Source: Bacteroidales bacterium UBA2287 (GTDB lineage Bacteria; Bacteroidota; Bacteroidia; Bacteroidales; Tenuifilaceae). From it: a DNA stretch of 64,000 nt. The DNA lies in contig DDWL01000053.1 in the NCBI GenBank assembly GCA_002345675.1, forward strand, positions 83,094 through 147,093. The letters are read 5' to 3'. A program made the position numbers and the translations under genes. Each line of letters begins with the position of its first letter. Within the stretch, counting starts at the first letter, position 1. Shown here one piece after another: positions 16,999 to 27,481 of this stretch. The notes under the pieces are model-generated. The model did no database searches and was not told where the DNA came from. It was given only the letters and a program-made list of their open reading frames with translations.

Positions 16999-18051
16999 TT
17001 ATTTATTTTGATTGGATTTATCGCTATTCTCCGAAACTTTCCTCTTAAGTTCATCTATTTCCAAACTCATTTCGGGAAGACGTTTGTAGTAAACAAACAG
17101 CTTGCTAAATTTTCGCGCGTTAATAGCTGGCGATCCATATAGTACTTCATTTTTAGTTTTTATGCTATTACTAACACCGGCTTGTGCCGAAAGTTTAACG
17201 CCGTCGGCAACTGTAATGTGACCTGCTATACCAATTTGACCGCCAAACATACAGTTCATACCAATTTTTGCTGAACCAGCAATTCCGCCTTGCGCAGCCA
17301 TTACGGTGTTTTCACCAATTTCGACATTGTGTGCAATTTGAATTAGGTTGTCGAGTTTAACGCCTTTTTTAATAACGGTTGACCCCATGGTTGCCCTGTC
17401 GATTGCTGCATTTGCCCCAATCTCAACGTCGTCTTCGATAATTACATTGCCAATTTGAGGAATTTTTTGGTACGTTCCATCAGCCTGAGGCGCAAAGCCA
17501 AAGCCGTCGGAACCAATAACTGTTCCTGCATGAATTATACAATTGTTGCCAATTATGCTGCTGTCGTAAATTTTCACTCCAGCGTATATTATTGTGTTGC
17601 TACCAATTACAGCATTATCGCCAATGCTCGAGTTGGCATATATTTTTACGTTATTGCCAATTTTTACATTTTCGCCAATGTAAACAAAGGCTCCAACGTA
17701 AACTTTTTCGCCTAAAGTAGCCGAAGGCTCAATGCACGACTGTGGGCTAATTCCCATTTTGGGTTTTTGAAGCGACTTGGCAAGTTCTAATAGCTTAGCA
17801 AACGATTCGTAGGCATTATCAACCCTTATTAAGGTTGCTTTAACCTCGTTTTCGAGTTGAAAGTCTTTATTAATAAGCACAATTGATGCTTCGGTGGAAT
17901 ATAAAAACTTGGAGTACTTTGGGTTCGAAAGAAAAGCGAGGGTTCCTGCCTTTGCTTCTTCAATTTTAGCTACGTTACTAACTGTAACTATTGGGTTGCC
18001 AACCACTTCGCCCTGTAAAAAATCAGCAATTGACTTTGCTGTTAACTCCAT
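16999..18051 (-). CDS. lpxD: UDP-3-O-acylglucosamine N-acyltransferase
   Basis: It adds the second acyl chain in lipid A synthesis. The N-terminal uridine-binding domain (residues 1-100, with [19 protein letters not shown]) is followed by a long hexapeptide beta-helix (110-300). The catalytic His region is [19 protein letters not shown], and [21 protein letters not shown] comes near the end of the helix. The C-terminal helix ([16 protein letters not shown]) closes the trimer. The length of 350 is typical. It lies between an HD hydrolase and lpxC/fabZ in the same direction. Confidence 0.96.
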   Translation of the reverse strand: MELTAKSIADFLQGEVVGNPIVTVSNVAKIEEAKAGTLAFLSNPKYSKFLYSTEASIVLINKDFQLENEVKATLIRVDNAYESFAKLLELAKSLQKPKMGISPQSCIEPSATLGEKVYVGAFVYIGENVKIGNNVKIYANSSIGDNAVIGSNTIIYAGVKIYDSSIIGNNCIIHAGTVIGSDGFGFAPQADGTYQKIPQIGNVIIEDDVEIGANAAIDRATMGSTVIKKGVKLDNLIQIAHNVEIGENTVMAAQGGIAGSAKIGMNCMFGGQIGIAGHITVADGVKLSAQAGVSNSIKTKNEVLYGSPAINARKFSKLFVYYKRLPEMSLEIDELKRKVSENSDKSNQNK

Positions 18052-18105
18052 GTTATGCTTTCTTTAATTTGCCACAAAACTATATATTTTAATCAATATT
18101 TTAAC

Positions 18106-19353
18106 TTATTGCTTTGGGTAGCATATAAAAAATTTTCGCACATCCTGCAGCAAGGCTTTTGCATTAAGCACATCTGAAGCTTCGGTAACGTCTAACAGCT
18201 GCCCATTATTGTATAGAATTTTAATCGATTCCTCCGATGGCCTGTAGGCGTTATTGCTAACCGATCCCGTTGCAACAAAAAATTTGCCATAATCCCTAAG
18301 TGCTGGATGCAATTCTCCAAAGTTGAGTATCTTACTTTCAATTTCTACATCCGAATATGGCTGGGTGCGCATTTCAACCCTGGGCAGTTTACGGTTAACA
18401 AGCATATCCGAAAGCGTCGATAGCACGTAATCGTGGTGGTTAATCCATTGCTTTGCAGCAACCATTATGTCGGAATCGTCGAGAAGTGCAAAATTTTTCA
18501 AAGCTTCGCTTGTATGTAAAGATGCTTTACCTAATGAAAAGGTTGCTTCGGTTATATTATTCCTAAGAAAGTAGGCAAAAGCTGGTGAGCACCAAAGGTC
18601 TTCGCCATTTAGACTAAGCTCTCGTGCACGATTGAGTAAATTTGTAAGTAACTGATCGGCAGCAACAACTGTTTTGTGCAAGTATACCTGCCAGTACATT
18701 AACCTTCGAGCAATTAAAAATTTTTCGATGGAGTATATTCCTTTTGCTTCAACAACCAGCTCGTCGTTTACAACGTTTAGCATCTTAATTATTCTTTCCG
18801 ATCCAATGGCTCCTTCGGTTACTCCCGAAAAAAAACTGTCGCGACGCAGGTAGTCCATTCTATCCATGTCGAGTTGTCCCGAAACAAGCTGGTGCAAAAA
18901 AAGTTTTTTATACCTATTCTCAATAATGTCTATTGCCAATGTTAGCCGCCCATTAAATTCCCTGTTGAGCTCATGCATAAAGCACTTACCTATGGTTTCG
19001 TGGTCGGTATTTTGCACAATGCTGTACTCGAGCGAGTGCGAAAATGGGCCGTGCCCAATGTCGTGTAAAAGAATTGCCACCGATGCAGCTTCGGCCTCTT
19101 CGTCGGAAATATTGTTTCCCTTTGCCCTAAGAACCGAAATTGCGGTTTCCATTAAGTGCATTGCCCCAATTGCATGCTGAAAACGAGTATGGTTAGCACC
19201 AGGATAAACCAAGTATGTTAACCCCAGCTGCCTTATGTGCCTTAGCCGCTGAAAGTATGGATGCTCTATTAAGTCGAAAACAATTGGATACGAAATACTA
19301 ACGAAACCGTGTACTGGATCGTTAACTATCTTATTCTTATTAACAAAGGTCAT
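18106..19353 (-). CDS. HD-domain phosphohydrolase (dGTPase-like)
   Basis: This 415-residue cytoplasmic protein opens with IVNDPVHGFVSI and carries the HD metal site: His60 in TRFQHAIGAMHL, His97-Asp98 in ILLHDIGHGPFSHSLE, and a later Asp in SGQLDMDRMDYLRRD. It belongs to the group related to dGTP triphosphohydrolases (COG1078). Actual substrates are mostly unproven. It heads the lpx run, 54 bases before lpxD. I recall this neighbourhood being common in the phylum, but no functional link to lipid A is established. Confidence 0.88.
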   Translation of the reverse strand: MTFVNKNKIVNDPVHGFVSISYPIVFDLIEHPYFQRLRHIRQLGLTYLVYPGANHTRFQHAIGAMHLMETAISVLRAKGNNISDEEAEAASVAILLHDIGHGPFSHSLEYSIVQNTDHETIGKCFMHELNREFNGRLTLAIDIIENRYKKLFLHQLVSGQLDMDRMDYLRRDSFFSGVTEGAIGSERIIKMLNVVNDELVVEAKGIYSIEKFLIARRLMYWQVYLHKTVVAADQLLTNLLNRARELSLNGEDLWCSPAFAYFLRNNITEATFSLGKASLHTSEALKNFALLDDSDIMVAAKQWINHHDYVLSTLSDMLVNRKLPRVEMRTQPYSDVEIESKILNFGELHPALRDYGKFFVATGSVSNNAYRPSEESIKILYNNGQLLDVTEASDVLNAKALLQDVRKFFICYPKQ

Positions 19354-19555
19354 ATTAACATGTTACAGGTTGAATTTATAAAGATATGGAAAAACATTTG
19401 GTACTGCGGCTCTAAAACCCTGTTTTTACTGCAACTATGTTAATGAGCATACTTTTTGTTTTGGCCTATAAAGCAATCTAACCAATATTTTGTTCAAAAA
19501 ATTGCCTTGTTACGTAATTAAAAAATATACTTCTCTAACATTCAGGCAAATATTT

Positions 19556-19586
19556 TTTGTGTGATAAAAAAATATGTGTATTTTTG
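19556..19586 (+). promoter_or_regulatory. Predicted promoter of rimP-nusA-infB
   Basis: TTTG (19556-19559), a 19-base gap, then TATTTTTG (19579-19586) are an exact match to the Bacteroidota consensus. They lie about 65 bases before the rimP start. The site also shows that the GTG at 19561 cannot be the rimP start. Confidence 0.65.
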
Positions 19587-19608
19587 CAGCATTATACCGC
19601 AAACGAGC

Positions 19609-19626
19609 CAGGGGATTATTCCCCTG
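19609..19626 (+). promoter_or_regulatory. Leader hairpin before rimP
   Basis: CAGGGGA-TTAT-TCCCCTG forms a seven-base stem with a four-base loop in the 5' leader, 25 bases before the rimP ATG, with TGTTTTGTTTTAG after it. It could act as an attenuator or protect the 5' end. NusA is known to regulate its own operon in other bacteria. Confidence 0.4.
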
Positions 19627-19650
19627 TTTTGTTTTAGATATGTTAAGAGA

Positions 19651-20118
19651 ATGATAAGTAAAGCAGAAGTTGAAGGCATTGTTAACGAAGCACTTGACGG
19701 TTCGAGCGATTACGTTGTTGAGGTTTCGGTAAGCGAAAACAACCACATAGTAGTTCTCCTCGAAAGCGATGAGGGAATAAATATTAAGCGCTGCGTTCAG
19801 GTTAGCCGTTTAATCGAAGGTCATTTCGACAGGGAGATTGAGGACTACGACCTTGAAGTTTCTTCGGCAGGGTTAGAGTCGCCATTAAAAGTAACTAGGC
19901 AGTACCAAAAAAATATTGGCCGCGAAGTAGCAGTTACGCTTTTAAACGATCAAACAATTAAAGGCAAACTCGAGGCAGTTAACGAGACATGTTTTACTGT
20001 AAGCTATAAAGAAAAAGAACTGGTCGAAGGCTCGAAGCGTAAGCAAATTGTCGATAAAACCATCGAAATTCCATTTTCCGAAGTAAAAACAACATACATT
20101 ATAATATCGTTCCGATAG
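19651..20118 (+). CDS. rimP: Ribosome maturation factor RimP
   Basis: It assists assembly of the 30S subunit. The ATG at 19651 (MISKAEVEGIVNEAL) gives a 155-residue protein of normal length. The upstream in-frame GTG at 19561 would sit inside the promoter. The two-domain fold shows as an N-terminal alpha/beta part with the family signature YDLEVSSAGLESPLK (about residues 69-83), and a C-terminal SH3-like part (GREVAVTLLNDQTIKGKLEA). It is the first gene of the classical rimP-nusA-infB operon, 23 bases before nusA. Confidence 0.95.
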   Translation: MISKAEVEGIVNEALDGSSDYVVEVSVSENNHIVVLLESDEGINIKRCVQVSRLIEGHFDREIEDYDLEVSSAGLESPLKVTRQYQKNIGREVAVTLLNDQTIKGKLEAVNETCFTVSYKEKELVEGSKRKQIVDKTIEIPFSEVKTTYIIISFR

Positions 20119-20141
20119 TAATAGCTAACAATATTAACGCA

Positions 20142-21380
20142 ATGGAGAACCTAAATTTAATAGAAACATTTGCCGAGTTTAAGGAACTAAAAAACATCGA
20201 CAGACCAACAATGATGAGCGTTTTAGAGGACGTTTTTCGCAGTATGCTCATTAAAATGTATGGTTCCGACGATAACTACGATATAATTATCAATATTGAC
20301 AAGGGCGACTTTGAAATTTGGCGCATTCGCGAAGTTGTTGAAGACAAAGACCTTGAAGATCAAAACCGACAAATTTCGCTAACTCAAGCCAAACAAATCG
20401 ACGACGATTACGAAGTAGGCGAAGAGGTAACCGACGAGGTTAAACTGAACCATTTTGGCCGCAGGGCAATTCTTTCGCTACGCCAAAACCTAACTTCGCG
20501 CATTCTCGAACTCGAAAAAAATAACCTTTACGCCAAGTATCGCGATAGAATAGGCGATATTATTACTGGCGAAGTTTATCAGGTTTGGAAAAAAGAGATT
20601 CTTGTGCTCGACGATGAGGGTAATGAATTGCTTATGCCAAAAACCGAACAAATTCCTACCGACTTCTTCCGAAAAGGCGATGCCATTCGTGCCGTAGTTA
20701 TTAGGGTTGAAATGAAAAATAACTCCCCCGTAATTATACTTTCTCGTACTTCGCCAGTATTCTTGGAGCGCTTATTCGAACTCGAAGTTCCCGAAATTTT
20801 CGACGGGCTTATTACAATCAAAAAAATTGTACGAATACCTGGCGAAAGAGCAAAAGTTGCCGTTGAATCGTACGACGAACGAATCGATCCCGTTGGCGCA
20901 TGCGTTGGTATGAAGGGTAGCCGTATACATGGTATTGTTAGGGAATTACGAAACGAAAATATCGATGTTATTAACTTTACTAATAACATTCAGCTTTTTA
21001 TAACTCGCGCCCTAAGCCCCGCTAAGGTTAGCTCCATTAAACTCGACGAAAACACCAAGCGTGCCGAAGTTTACCTAATGCCAAACGAAGTGTCGTTAGC
21101 AATTGGAAAGGGAGGCTTTAACATTAAATTGGCAAGCCAGCTTTCGGGTTACGAAATAGATGTATTCCGCGAAACCAATTCCGAAGACGAAGAGGATGTT
21201 AACCTCGACGAGTTTACCGACGAAATTGAAAGTTGGGTTATCGATGCACTAAAGGGCATTGGCTGCGATACAGCAAAAAGTGTTATCGAAATACCATTTT
21301 CAGAACTTGTAAGACGAACCGACCTTGAAGAGGAAACCGTAAAGGATGTGCTTAAAATCCTTAAATCCGAATTCGAATAG
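20142..21380 (+). CDS. nusA: Transcription termination/antitermination factor NusA
   Basis: It binds RNA polymerase and controls pausing, termination and antitermination. The N-terminal polymerase-binding domain (1-130) is followed by an S1 domain (RIGDIITGEVYQVWKKEIL). Two KH domains come next, with GACVGMKGSRIHGIVREL and VSLAIGKGGFNIKLASQLSG, and then an acidic tail region (TNSEDEEDVNLDEFTDEIE). The length of 412 is normal for the phylum. Only a short helical C-terminal segment follows, rather than the two full acidic repeats of E. coli. Confidence 0.97.
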   Translation: MENLNLIETFAEFKELKNIDRPTMMSVLEDVFRSMLIKMYGSDDNYDIIINIDKGDFEIWRIREVVEDKDLEDQNRQISLTQAKQIDDDYEVGEEVTDEVKLNHFGRRAILSLRQNLTSRILELEKNNLYAKYRDRIGDIITGEVYQVWKKEILVLDDEGNELLMPKTEQIPTDFFRKGDAIRAVVIRVEMKNNSPVIILSRTSPVFLERLFELEVPEIFDGLITIKKIVRIPGERAKVAVESYDERIDPVGACVGMKGSRIHGIVRELRNENIDVINFTNNIQLFITRALSPAKVSSIKLDENTKRAEVYLMPNEVSLAIGKGGFNIKLASQLSGYEIDVFRETNSEDEEDVNLDEFTDEIESWVIDALKGIGCDTAKSVIEIPFSELVRRTDLEEETVKDVLKILKSEFE

Positions 21381-21418
21381 ACTCTTTTTTTCAATACAAT
21401 TAACAGTAATAGTCTACT

Positions 21419-24400
21419 ATGACAAACGCCGAAAAAGCAATACGACTTAGCAAACTGGCAAGAGAATTTAATGTCGGGATTTCAACCCTTGTGGAGTTTC
21501 TTCACAAGAAAGGACGTGACATACCAACCGATCCAAACTCAAAGGTTGAAACCGAAATTTACGACATACTTGTTAAAGAGTTTGGCGAAGAGAGGCATTT
21601 GAAAAAGGAATCGCAAAAGGTTAGCTTAAAAAATCTTCGCGACAAAAAAGAATCAGTATCCATTGACGATGTTGAACATACGCATCACGAAGAGGAAGCC
21701 GACACCCATGACTCGAAGGATGAGGTTATGGTAAAATCAAACGAATCTCGCGAGGTTTTCGAAACTTCGGTGAAAAAGGTCGAAGTAAAAATTACAGGCA
21801 AAATTGACCTCTATGCTGGTAAGAAAAAACCAGCTCATTCGCCCAAGGAGCCTGAACCCAAAAAGGCCGAAGAGCCTCAAGCCAAGAAGCATGAGGAAAC
21901 CCATAAGGATGAAAGACACGAGAAAAAAGAAGTGCACACAAAAGCACCTGTTGTTGAGCGTACCGAAACCCCCAAAATAGCTGGACCAAAAGTGGTAGGC
22001 AAAATGGAACTTGAGGATAAGAAAAAACCTCAAAAACATGAGCCACATAAACATGAGCCACAAAAACGCGAGCCTCAGAAACACGAACCTCGTAGCCACG
22101 AGAAAGGAAGACCTGAGCAAAAGGACAGGCCACAGCAAAGGCCCGCTGTTGACCATAAAAAAGAAAAAGCACCCGAAACCCGACCACAACAACCCGAAAG
22201 AGTTATTCGTGAGGTTAGGGAGCCTCAGCAAACCGAGGTTAGAACCACCGATACAGTTTTTCGCTCTGAAGTTGAAAAACTTTCGGGGCCAAGGGTTGTT
22301 GGCAAAATTAATCTCGAATCGTTCGAAACAAAAAAGAAACCAGTTGCAACCAGCACACCCAATAGTGGCAACGGAACAACTAGCACTTCGGAAAACGACA
22401 GAAAGAAAAAACGCAGAAAACGCATAAAAAAGGAGAACCAAAAAGTTAACATTCCTTCGCCAACCGAACACAGGAAGGTTTTGGCGAACCAACCAAACAG
22501 ACCTCCACAATCGGCCCAATCGGCTCAGCAACACCAAGGGGCAAAAAAAGGTGGAGCGGCAAAGAAGAAAAAAATTCTTCGCCCCGAGGTTAACGAGGTT
22601 GACGTACAAAAACAAATTAAGGAAACCCTTGCTCGCTTAACATCAAAGGGCTCAAAAACTCGTACATCAAAGTATCGTCGCGAAAAACGCGATATGCAAA
22701 GCGCTCGTCACCAAGAGGAATTGGAGCAACAAACTCTCGACAAGCAGGTACTAAAAGTAACCGAATTCGTTTCGGTACACGAGTTAGCCAGTATGATGGA
22801 TATTCCTGCAACCGACGTAATCGAAGTTTGCATTAACCTTGGCCTAATGGTGTCGATTAACCAAAGGCTCGACGCCGAAACCATGGCATTGGTTGCCGAT
22901 GAGTTTGGGTACAAGGTTGAATTTGTTAGCGTCGAAATTCAAGAGGCCATTGGCACAGAGGAAGATAAGCCTGAAGACATGATTCCTCGTCCACCTATTG
23001 TTACAGTAATGGGTCACGTTGACCACGGTAAAACATCGTTGCTCGACTTTATCCGTCGCTCAAACGTAATAGCTGGCGAGGCGGGAGGTATTACTCAGCA
23101 CATTGGAGCATATAGCGTTCAAATTGACGACGAGAAACAAATAACATTCCTCGACACCCCAGGCCACGAAGCGTTTACAGCTATGCGTGCCCGTGGTGCT
23201 AAAATTACCGACGTTGCCATTATTGTTGTGGCTGCCGACGATAACGTTATGCCCCAAACCATTGAAGCAATAAACCATGCTAGTGCAGCTGGTGTTCCAA
23301 TAGTTTTTGCAATTAATAAAATTGACAGGCCAGGTGCAAATCCCGAAAAAATAAAAGAGTCGCTTGCAAATATGAACTATTTGGTTGAAGACTGGGGAGG
23401 AAAGTACCAAAGTCAGGATATTTCGGCAAAGCAAGGGCTTAATGTTGAGAAAATTCTCGAAAAAGTTCTTCTCGAAGCTGAAATGCTCGACCTAAAGGCA
23501 AATCCGAATAAAAAAGCCATTGGAACTGTAATCGAGTCGTCGCTCGATAAGGGAAGAGGCTATACTGCAACCGTTTTGGTTCAAGCCGGAACACTTCGCC
23601 AAGGCGATATAATGCTTGCAGGAACCCACTTTGGCCACGTTAAGGCAATGTTTAACGAAAGAGGCAAGCGCATTACCATTGCAGGACCATCAATGCCTGT
23701 TCAGGTAATTGGCTTAAATGGCGCACCTCTTGCTGGCGACTACTTTAACGTTATGGATTCCGACAAGGAAGCCAAAGAAATTGCGAACAAGCGCGAGCAA
23801 CTTCAACGTATGCAAGGAATGCGCGCACGTAAGCATATTACCCTCGACGAAATTGGCCGACGCATTGCCATTGGAAACTTCCAGGAGCTTAACCTCGTGC
23901 TTAAAGGCGACGTTGACGGTTCAATTGAAGCTCTTTCCGATTCACTTATTAAACTTTCAACTCAGCAAATTCAGGTTAACGTAATACATAAAGCGGTTGG
24001 TCAAATTTCCGAATCGGATATTTTACTAGCTGCCGCTTCAAACGCAATTGTAATTGGATTCCAGGTTCGCCCATCGACAGGAGCTCGTAAACTTGCCGAG
24101 AAGGAACAAATCGACATAAGGCTATACTCCATTATTTACGATGCCATTAACGAAGTTAAAGCTGCAATGGAGGGAATGCTTTCGCCTGAACTTAAAGAAG
24201 AAATTCTCGGAACTGCCGAAGTTGTTGACGTATTTAAAATTACTAAGGTTGGAACCGTTGCTGGTTGCATAGTTCGCGAAGGTAAAATTCAGCGTACAAT
24301 GAAAGTTCGTTTAATTCGCGATGGTATTGTTGTTTACACAGGAGATTTGGGCTCGTTGAAACGCTTTAAGGAAGACACCCGAGAGGTGCTAAACGGCTAC

Positions 24401-24493
24401 GAATGCGGATTGAACATTAATAATTTCAACGACATAAAAGTTGGCGACCTTGTTGAATCGTTCCACGAAGTAGAAGTAAAGCGAAAGCTATAG
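21419..24493 (+). CDS. infB: Translation initiation factor IF-2
   Basis: This GTPase brings initiator tRNA to the 30S subunit. The N-terminal IF2_N domain ([20 protein letters not shown]) is followed by an unusually long charged linker (about residues 60-400). The linker is rich in Lys, Glu, Pro, Gln and His, with repeated [17 protein letters not shown] units and three copies of a [15 protein letters not shown] motif. The G domain starts around residue 530 ([36 protein letters not shown]), then domains II-IV. The length of 1024 is normal for the phylum. It ends the rimP-nusA-infB operon, followed by a strong terminator. Confidence 0.98.
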   Translation: MTNAEKAIRLSKLAREFNVGISTLVEFLHKKGRDIPTDPNSKVETEIYDILVKEFGEERHLKKESQKVSLKNLRDKKESVSIDDVEHTHHEEEADTHDSKDEVMVKSNESREVFETSVKKVEVKITGKIDLYAGKKKPAHSPKEPEPKKAEEPQAKKHEETHKDERHEKKEVHTKAPVVERTETPKIAGPKVVGKMELEDKKKPQKHEPHKHEPQKREPQKHEPRSHEKGRPEQKDRPQQRPAVDHKKEKAPETRPQQPERVIREVREPQQTEVRTTDTVFRSEVEKLSGPRVVGKINLESFETKKKPVATSTPNSGNGTTSTSENDRKKKRRKRIKKENQKVNIPSPTEHRKVLANQPNRPPQSAQSAQQHQGAKKGGAAKKKKILRPEVNEVDVQKQIKETLARLTSKGSKTRTSKYRREKRDMQSARHQEELEQQTLDKQVLKVTEFVSVHELASMMDIPATDVIEVCINLGLMVSINQRLDAETMALVADEFGYKVEFVSVEIQEAIGTEEDKPEDMIPRPPIVTVMGHVDHGKTSLLDFIRRSNVIAGEAGGITQHIGAYSVQIDDEKQITFLDTPGHEAFTAMRARGAKITDVAIIVVAADDNVMPQTIEAINHASAAGVPIVFAINKIDRPGANPEKIKESLANMNYLVEDWGGKYQSQDISAKQGLNVEKILEKVLLEAEMLDLKANPNKKAIGTVIESSLDKGRGYTATVLVQAGTLRQGDIMLAGTHFGHVKAMFNERGKRITIAGPSMPVQVIGLNGAPLAGDYFNVMDSDKEAKEIANKREQLQRMQGMRARKHITLDEIGRRIAIGNFQELNLVLKGDVDGSIEALSDSLIKLSTQQIQVNVIHKAVGQISESDILLAAASNAIVIGFQVRPSTGARKLAEKEQIDIRLYSIIYDAINEVKAAMEGMLSPELKEEILGTAEVVDVFKITKVGTVAGCIVREGKIQRTMKVRLIRDGIVVYTGDLGSLKRFKEDTREVLNGYECGLNINNFNDIKVGDLVESFHEVEVKRKL

Positions 24494-24514
24494 AACTTTT
24501 TTCGACATTTATTT

Positions 24515-24545
24515 AAAGGGGCATAGTTATAAGCCCCTTTTTTTA
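24515..24545 (+). terminator. Terminator after infB
   Basis: AAAGGGGC (24515-24522) pairs with GCCCCTTT (24533-24540) around a 10-base loop, followed by a run of T. It lies 22 bases past the infB stop. Confidence 0.85.
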
Positions 24546-24705
24546 TTTTAAAAAACTAATTAGACAGGGTATAAACAAACCTATTAAGTAAAACATATAG
24601 AAATAATTGCTAATTTGCGCCAAATTATTTTACTAACCTTTTGGTAATTTACACGTTAATACTATAATTGAGCTTTAATTATGTTAAACTAAACCCCTTA
24701 TTAAA

Positions 24706-27384
24706 ATGAGAAAGTTTCAACACCTGCTGCTTGTTTTTGCATTAATAATTCTAGGAGCAACTTCTGCTTTAGCTGTTCCTGCGTACCCAAACCCAATTGA
24801 GTTTACTCAGCCCGATGGATCAAAAATAACCATCATTCTAAAAGGCGACGAAAAAATAAAATGGGCTCAAACTCTTGATGGTTACTCGTTGCTGTTTAAT
24901 AGCAAAGGTTACTACGAGTATGCAATAATTAACGACAAAGGGGATATGGTTCCCTCTGGAGTTAGAGTTAACGACCCAAGTAAACAGACGATTCAGGAAA
25001 AAAGTCTTCTAGAGAAACTAGAGAAAGGGGTTTTTTACAGTGATAGTCAAGTAAAAATGTTGATGGATATATGGGATATTAAAGAAAAGGAGGGTGAAAA
25101 AGGATTTCCAACAACTGGAAACAGAAGCCTAATTTGCATCCTTGTTGGCTTTTCAGATAAAGCCTTCACTAAAACCCAAGCTGAATTCAACAACCTATTC
25201 AACCAAGTTGGCTATACAACTGGCGGTGCCACAGGAAGCGTAAAGGATTACTACTTAGAAAATTCGTATAATCAATTCAACCTAACGGTTGACGTCGCTG
25301 GGCCATATACTGTTTCGCAAAACATGGCCTACTATGGGAACAACACTAACGGAAATGCCAAAGCCATGGTTAGCGAAGCTATTGTTCTTGCAAACCCCGA
25401 TGTGAATTTTGCTATTTACGATAATGATAACGATGGTAATGTTGATGGAGTATATGTAATTTTTGCAGGTTACGGCGAAGAGGCTGGTGGTCCTGCCGAT
25501 GCCATTTGGTCTCATGCATCGAACATTAGCCCAACAGTTACTCTCGACGGTAAAGTTATTAGTAGGTACTCATGCTCCCCAGAGTTAAGAGGAGCTTCGG
25601 GAACAAACATAACCCGCATAGGCGTTATTTGCCATGAGTTTGGACACGTTTTAGGTGCCCCCGACTATTATGACACGAACTACGAGACAGGCGGACAATT
25701 CGATGGCACTGGAAGTTGGGATATGATGGCTGATGGATCGTGGAACAACGGAGGAGCAACTCCTGCTCATCACAATGCATACTCAAAAGTATACACCTAT
25801 AATTGGGCAACTGCTACAACCATTTCATCGCCTGCAGATATTACCCTTGGTAACGTAGAAGAGAATAGCACTAGCTTTTACCGTATAAATACTCCAACAA
25901 CTAATGAGTTCTTTTTAATTGAGAATAGGTATAAGCATAAGTTTGACGCAAGTTTACCTGGAAGTGGCATGATTATCTACCGTGTTCATAGTACTTATTC
26001 TTCATATGTTTCTAACAACAAAATTAACACCACCCACCCACAGCGAATGTACCCTGTTAGCGCAAACGCTACAATGGAGCCAACATCTACTCCTTCATCG
26101 TATGGGTCGATAAATTCTTCCACATGTGCCTGGCCTACTGCAAGTAAAACTGCATTTACCGACACCTCTATTCCCAGTTCGAAATCGTGGTTAGGAGCAA
26201 ATACAGCGAAGCCAATTACAGGTATTACCAGAAATGCAACCGATAAAACAGTTTCGTTCTTCTTTATGGGTGGAGCTCCTGCTTGGCCAACCAATTTTGC
26301 TACAAATCCTGTAAGCAACTCTCAAATTAACCTTTCCTGGACAAAAACCGAAAATAAAGATGTATTGCTTGCGGTCTCAACCACAGGCGTTTTTGGAGAA
26401 CCAGGTTCAATAAATTACACAGTTTCTTCAAATATTGATGGTGGAGGAACTGTTATTTACGCTGGAGGCTTAGAAGTGTTTAACCACACTGGATTAAAGG
26501 CAAACACTAAGTATTACTATAAAATTTGGTCGAAATTAAATACTACTCCAACTTGGTCGACAGGGACAGAGGTTAATGCTGTTACGCACCCATGCACCTT
26601 AATTGAAGCGTTCCCTTACGAAGAATATTTTAATGGGGCTACTATTCCAACCTGCTGGTCGGTAATACCAACGGTTGCCACTCATACATGGCAGCTAACA
26701 ACTGGCTATACCGCTAGTACTATACCCGTTAACCCCATAAATGGCACACATTTCTTCTACTGCCCTTGGAATCTCTCACAAGACCAAAACGAAATGTTAA
26801 CACTGCCAAGCTATAACTTAACACTACTCGAAAATCCATACCTGAAGTTTTGGTTTAATGGTAGTTACACAGTAGCAGTTACAAACAATAAATGCGACCT
26901 GAAAGTTTTAGTTAAGGTAAACGGAGATAGTTGGACCACAATTTGGGAAGAGGCGAATCATCCTGAATTTAATTCCTCCGCTGCAAACTACCAATGGCTT
27001 CAAGCGAAAATAGACATGTCGGCATACAAGGAACAAAGTAACGTTCAATTAGCATTCCAGTACACAGGAAAAACGGGTTCTAACTTTGCAATTGACGATG
27101 TTCAAGTATACAACTATGATCCTTCAAGCATTTCAACGTCATTTAAGGATAATGTAGTTACAGCATTTCCAAATCCTTTTAAAGATGAGCTTAAAGTTGT
27201 TTCCGATTTCGAAATTGAAAAAGCAACTGTTTTTAACCTTACAGGTCAAGTTGTTGCCTCTTTTTCTGCAGTAAATAGCAAAGAAGAAGTGTTCAATTTA
27301 AGCAATCTGCATCCAGGGTCATATTTTATTGCAATAACTGGCAAAAATGGCCAAAAAGTAAACCGAATGGTAGTGAAACAATAA
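24706..27384 (+). CDS. Secreted M6-family metalloprotease with type IX secretion tail
   Basis: This 892-residue protein has a signal peptide (residues 1-23, cleaved near ALAVPAYP). A pro-region with PDGSKITIILKGDEKIKWAQ precedes the M6 (immune inhibitor A-like) catalytic domain, with zinc site HEFGHVLGAPDYYD (His310, Glu311, His314). A likely calcium loop (YDNDNDGNVDG) lies in that domain. Next are a fibronectin-III-like domain (about 525-630) and a jelly-roll, MAM-like domain (about 640-825). The last 75 residues (AFPNPFKDELKVVS through GSYFIAITGKNGQKV) are a type A sorting domain for the type IX system, so the protease should reach the cell surface or medium. It stands alone between two terminators. 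Digestion of external protein is the likely role. Confidence 0.93.
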   Translation: MRKFQHLLLVFALIILGATSALAVPAYPNPIEFTQPDGSKITIILKGDEKIKWAQTLDGYSLLFNSKGYYEYAIINDKGDMVPSGVRVNDPSKQTIQEKSLLEKLEKGVFYSDSQVKMLMDIWDIKEKEGEKGFPTTGNRSLICILVGFSDKAFTKTQAEFNNLFNQVGYTTGGATGSVKDYYLENSYNQFNLTVDVAGPYTVSQNMAYYGNNTNGNAKAMVSEAIVLANPDVNFAIYDNDNDGNVDGVYVIFAGYGEEAGGPADAIWSHASNISPTVTLDGKVISRYSCSPELRGASGTNITRIGVICHEFGHVLGAPDYYDTNYETGGQFDGTGSWDMMADGSWNNGGATPAHHNAYSKVYTYNWATATTISSPADITLGNVEENSTSFYRINTPTTNEFFLIENRYKHKFDASLPGSGMIIYRVHSTYSSYVSNNKINTTHPQRMYPVSANATMEPTSTPSSYGSINSSTCAWPTASKTAFTDTSIPSSKSWLGANTAKPITGITRNATDKTVSFFFMGGAPAWPTNFATNPVSNSQINLSWTKTENKDVLLAVSTTGVFGEPGSINYTVSSNIDGGGTVIYAGGLEVFNHTGLKANTKYYYKIWSKLNTTPTWSTGTEVNAVTHPCTLIEAFPYEEYFNGATIPTCWSVIPTVATHTWQLTTGYTASTIPVNPINGTHFFYCPWNLSQDQNEMLTLPSYNLTLLENPYLKFWFNGSYTVAVTNNKCDLKVLVKVNGDSWTTIWEEANHPEFNSSAANYQWLQAKIDMSAYKEQSNVQLAFQYTGKTGSNFAIDDVQVYNYDPSSISTSFKDNVVTAFPNPFKDELKVVSDFEIEKATVFNLTGQVVASFSAVNSKEEVFNLSNLHPGSYFIAITGKNGQKVNRMVVKQ

Positions 27385-27400
27385 GTATTAGAATAAATGA

Positions 27401-27437
27401 AAAGCCCCCTTGGTAACATACCTGGGGGGCTTTTTTA
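27401..27437. terminator. Bidirectional terminator between the M6 protease and glnS
   Basis: AAAGCCCCC (27401-27409) pairs with GGGGGCTTT (27425-27433). The stem continues inward as GGTA/TACC with a three-base loop. T runs follow on the plus strand, and weaker ones on the minus strand. It serves two convergent genes. Confidence 0.85.
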
Positions 27438-27481
27438 TTTGTTATTTATTACAGCCCTCTGGGCTTTCGATTTTACGCTAT

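Noticed and set aside
19561..19650. GTG at 19561 as rimP start
   Set aside because: It falls within the promoter and adds 30 residues not found in the family; the ATG at 19651 gives the normal N-terminus.
21737..22615. Long minus-strand frame of 292 residues
   Set aside because: Shadow of the low-complexity Lys/Glu/Pro/His linker of IF-2; the Phe/Leu-rich product is the expected artefact.
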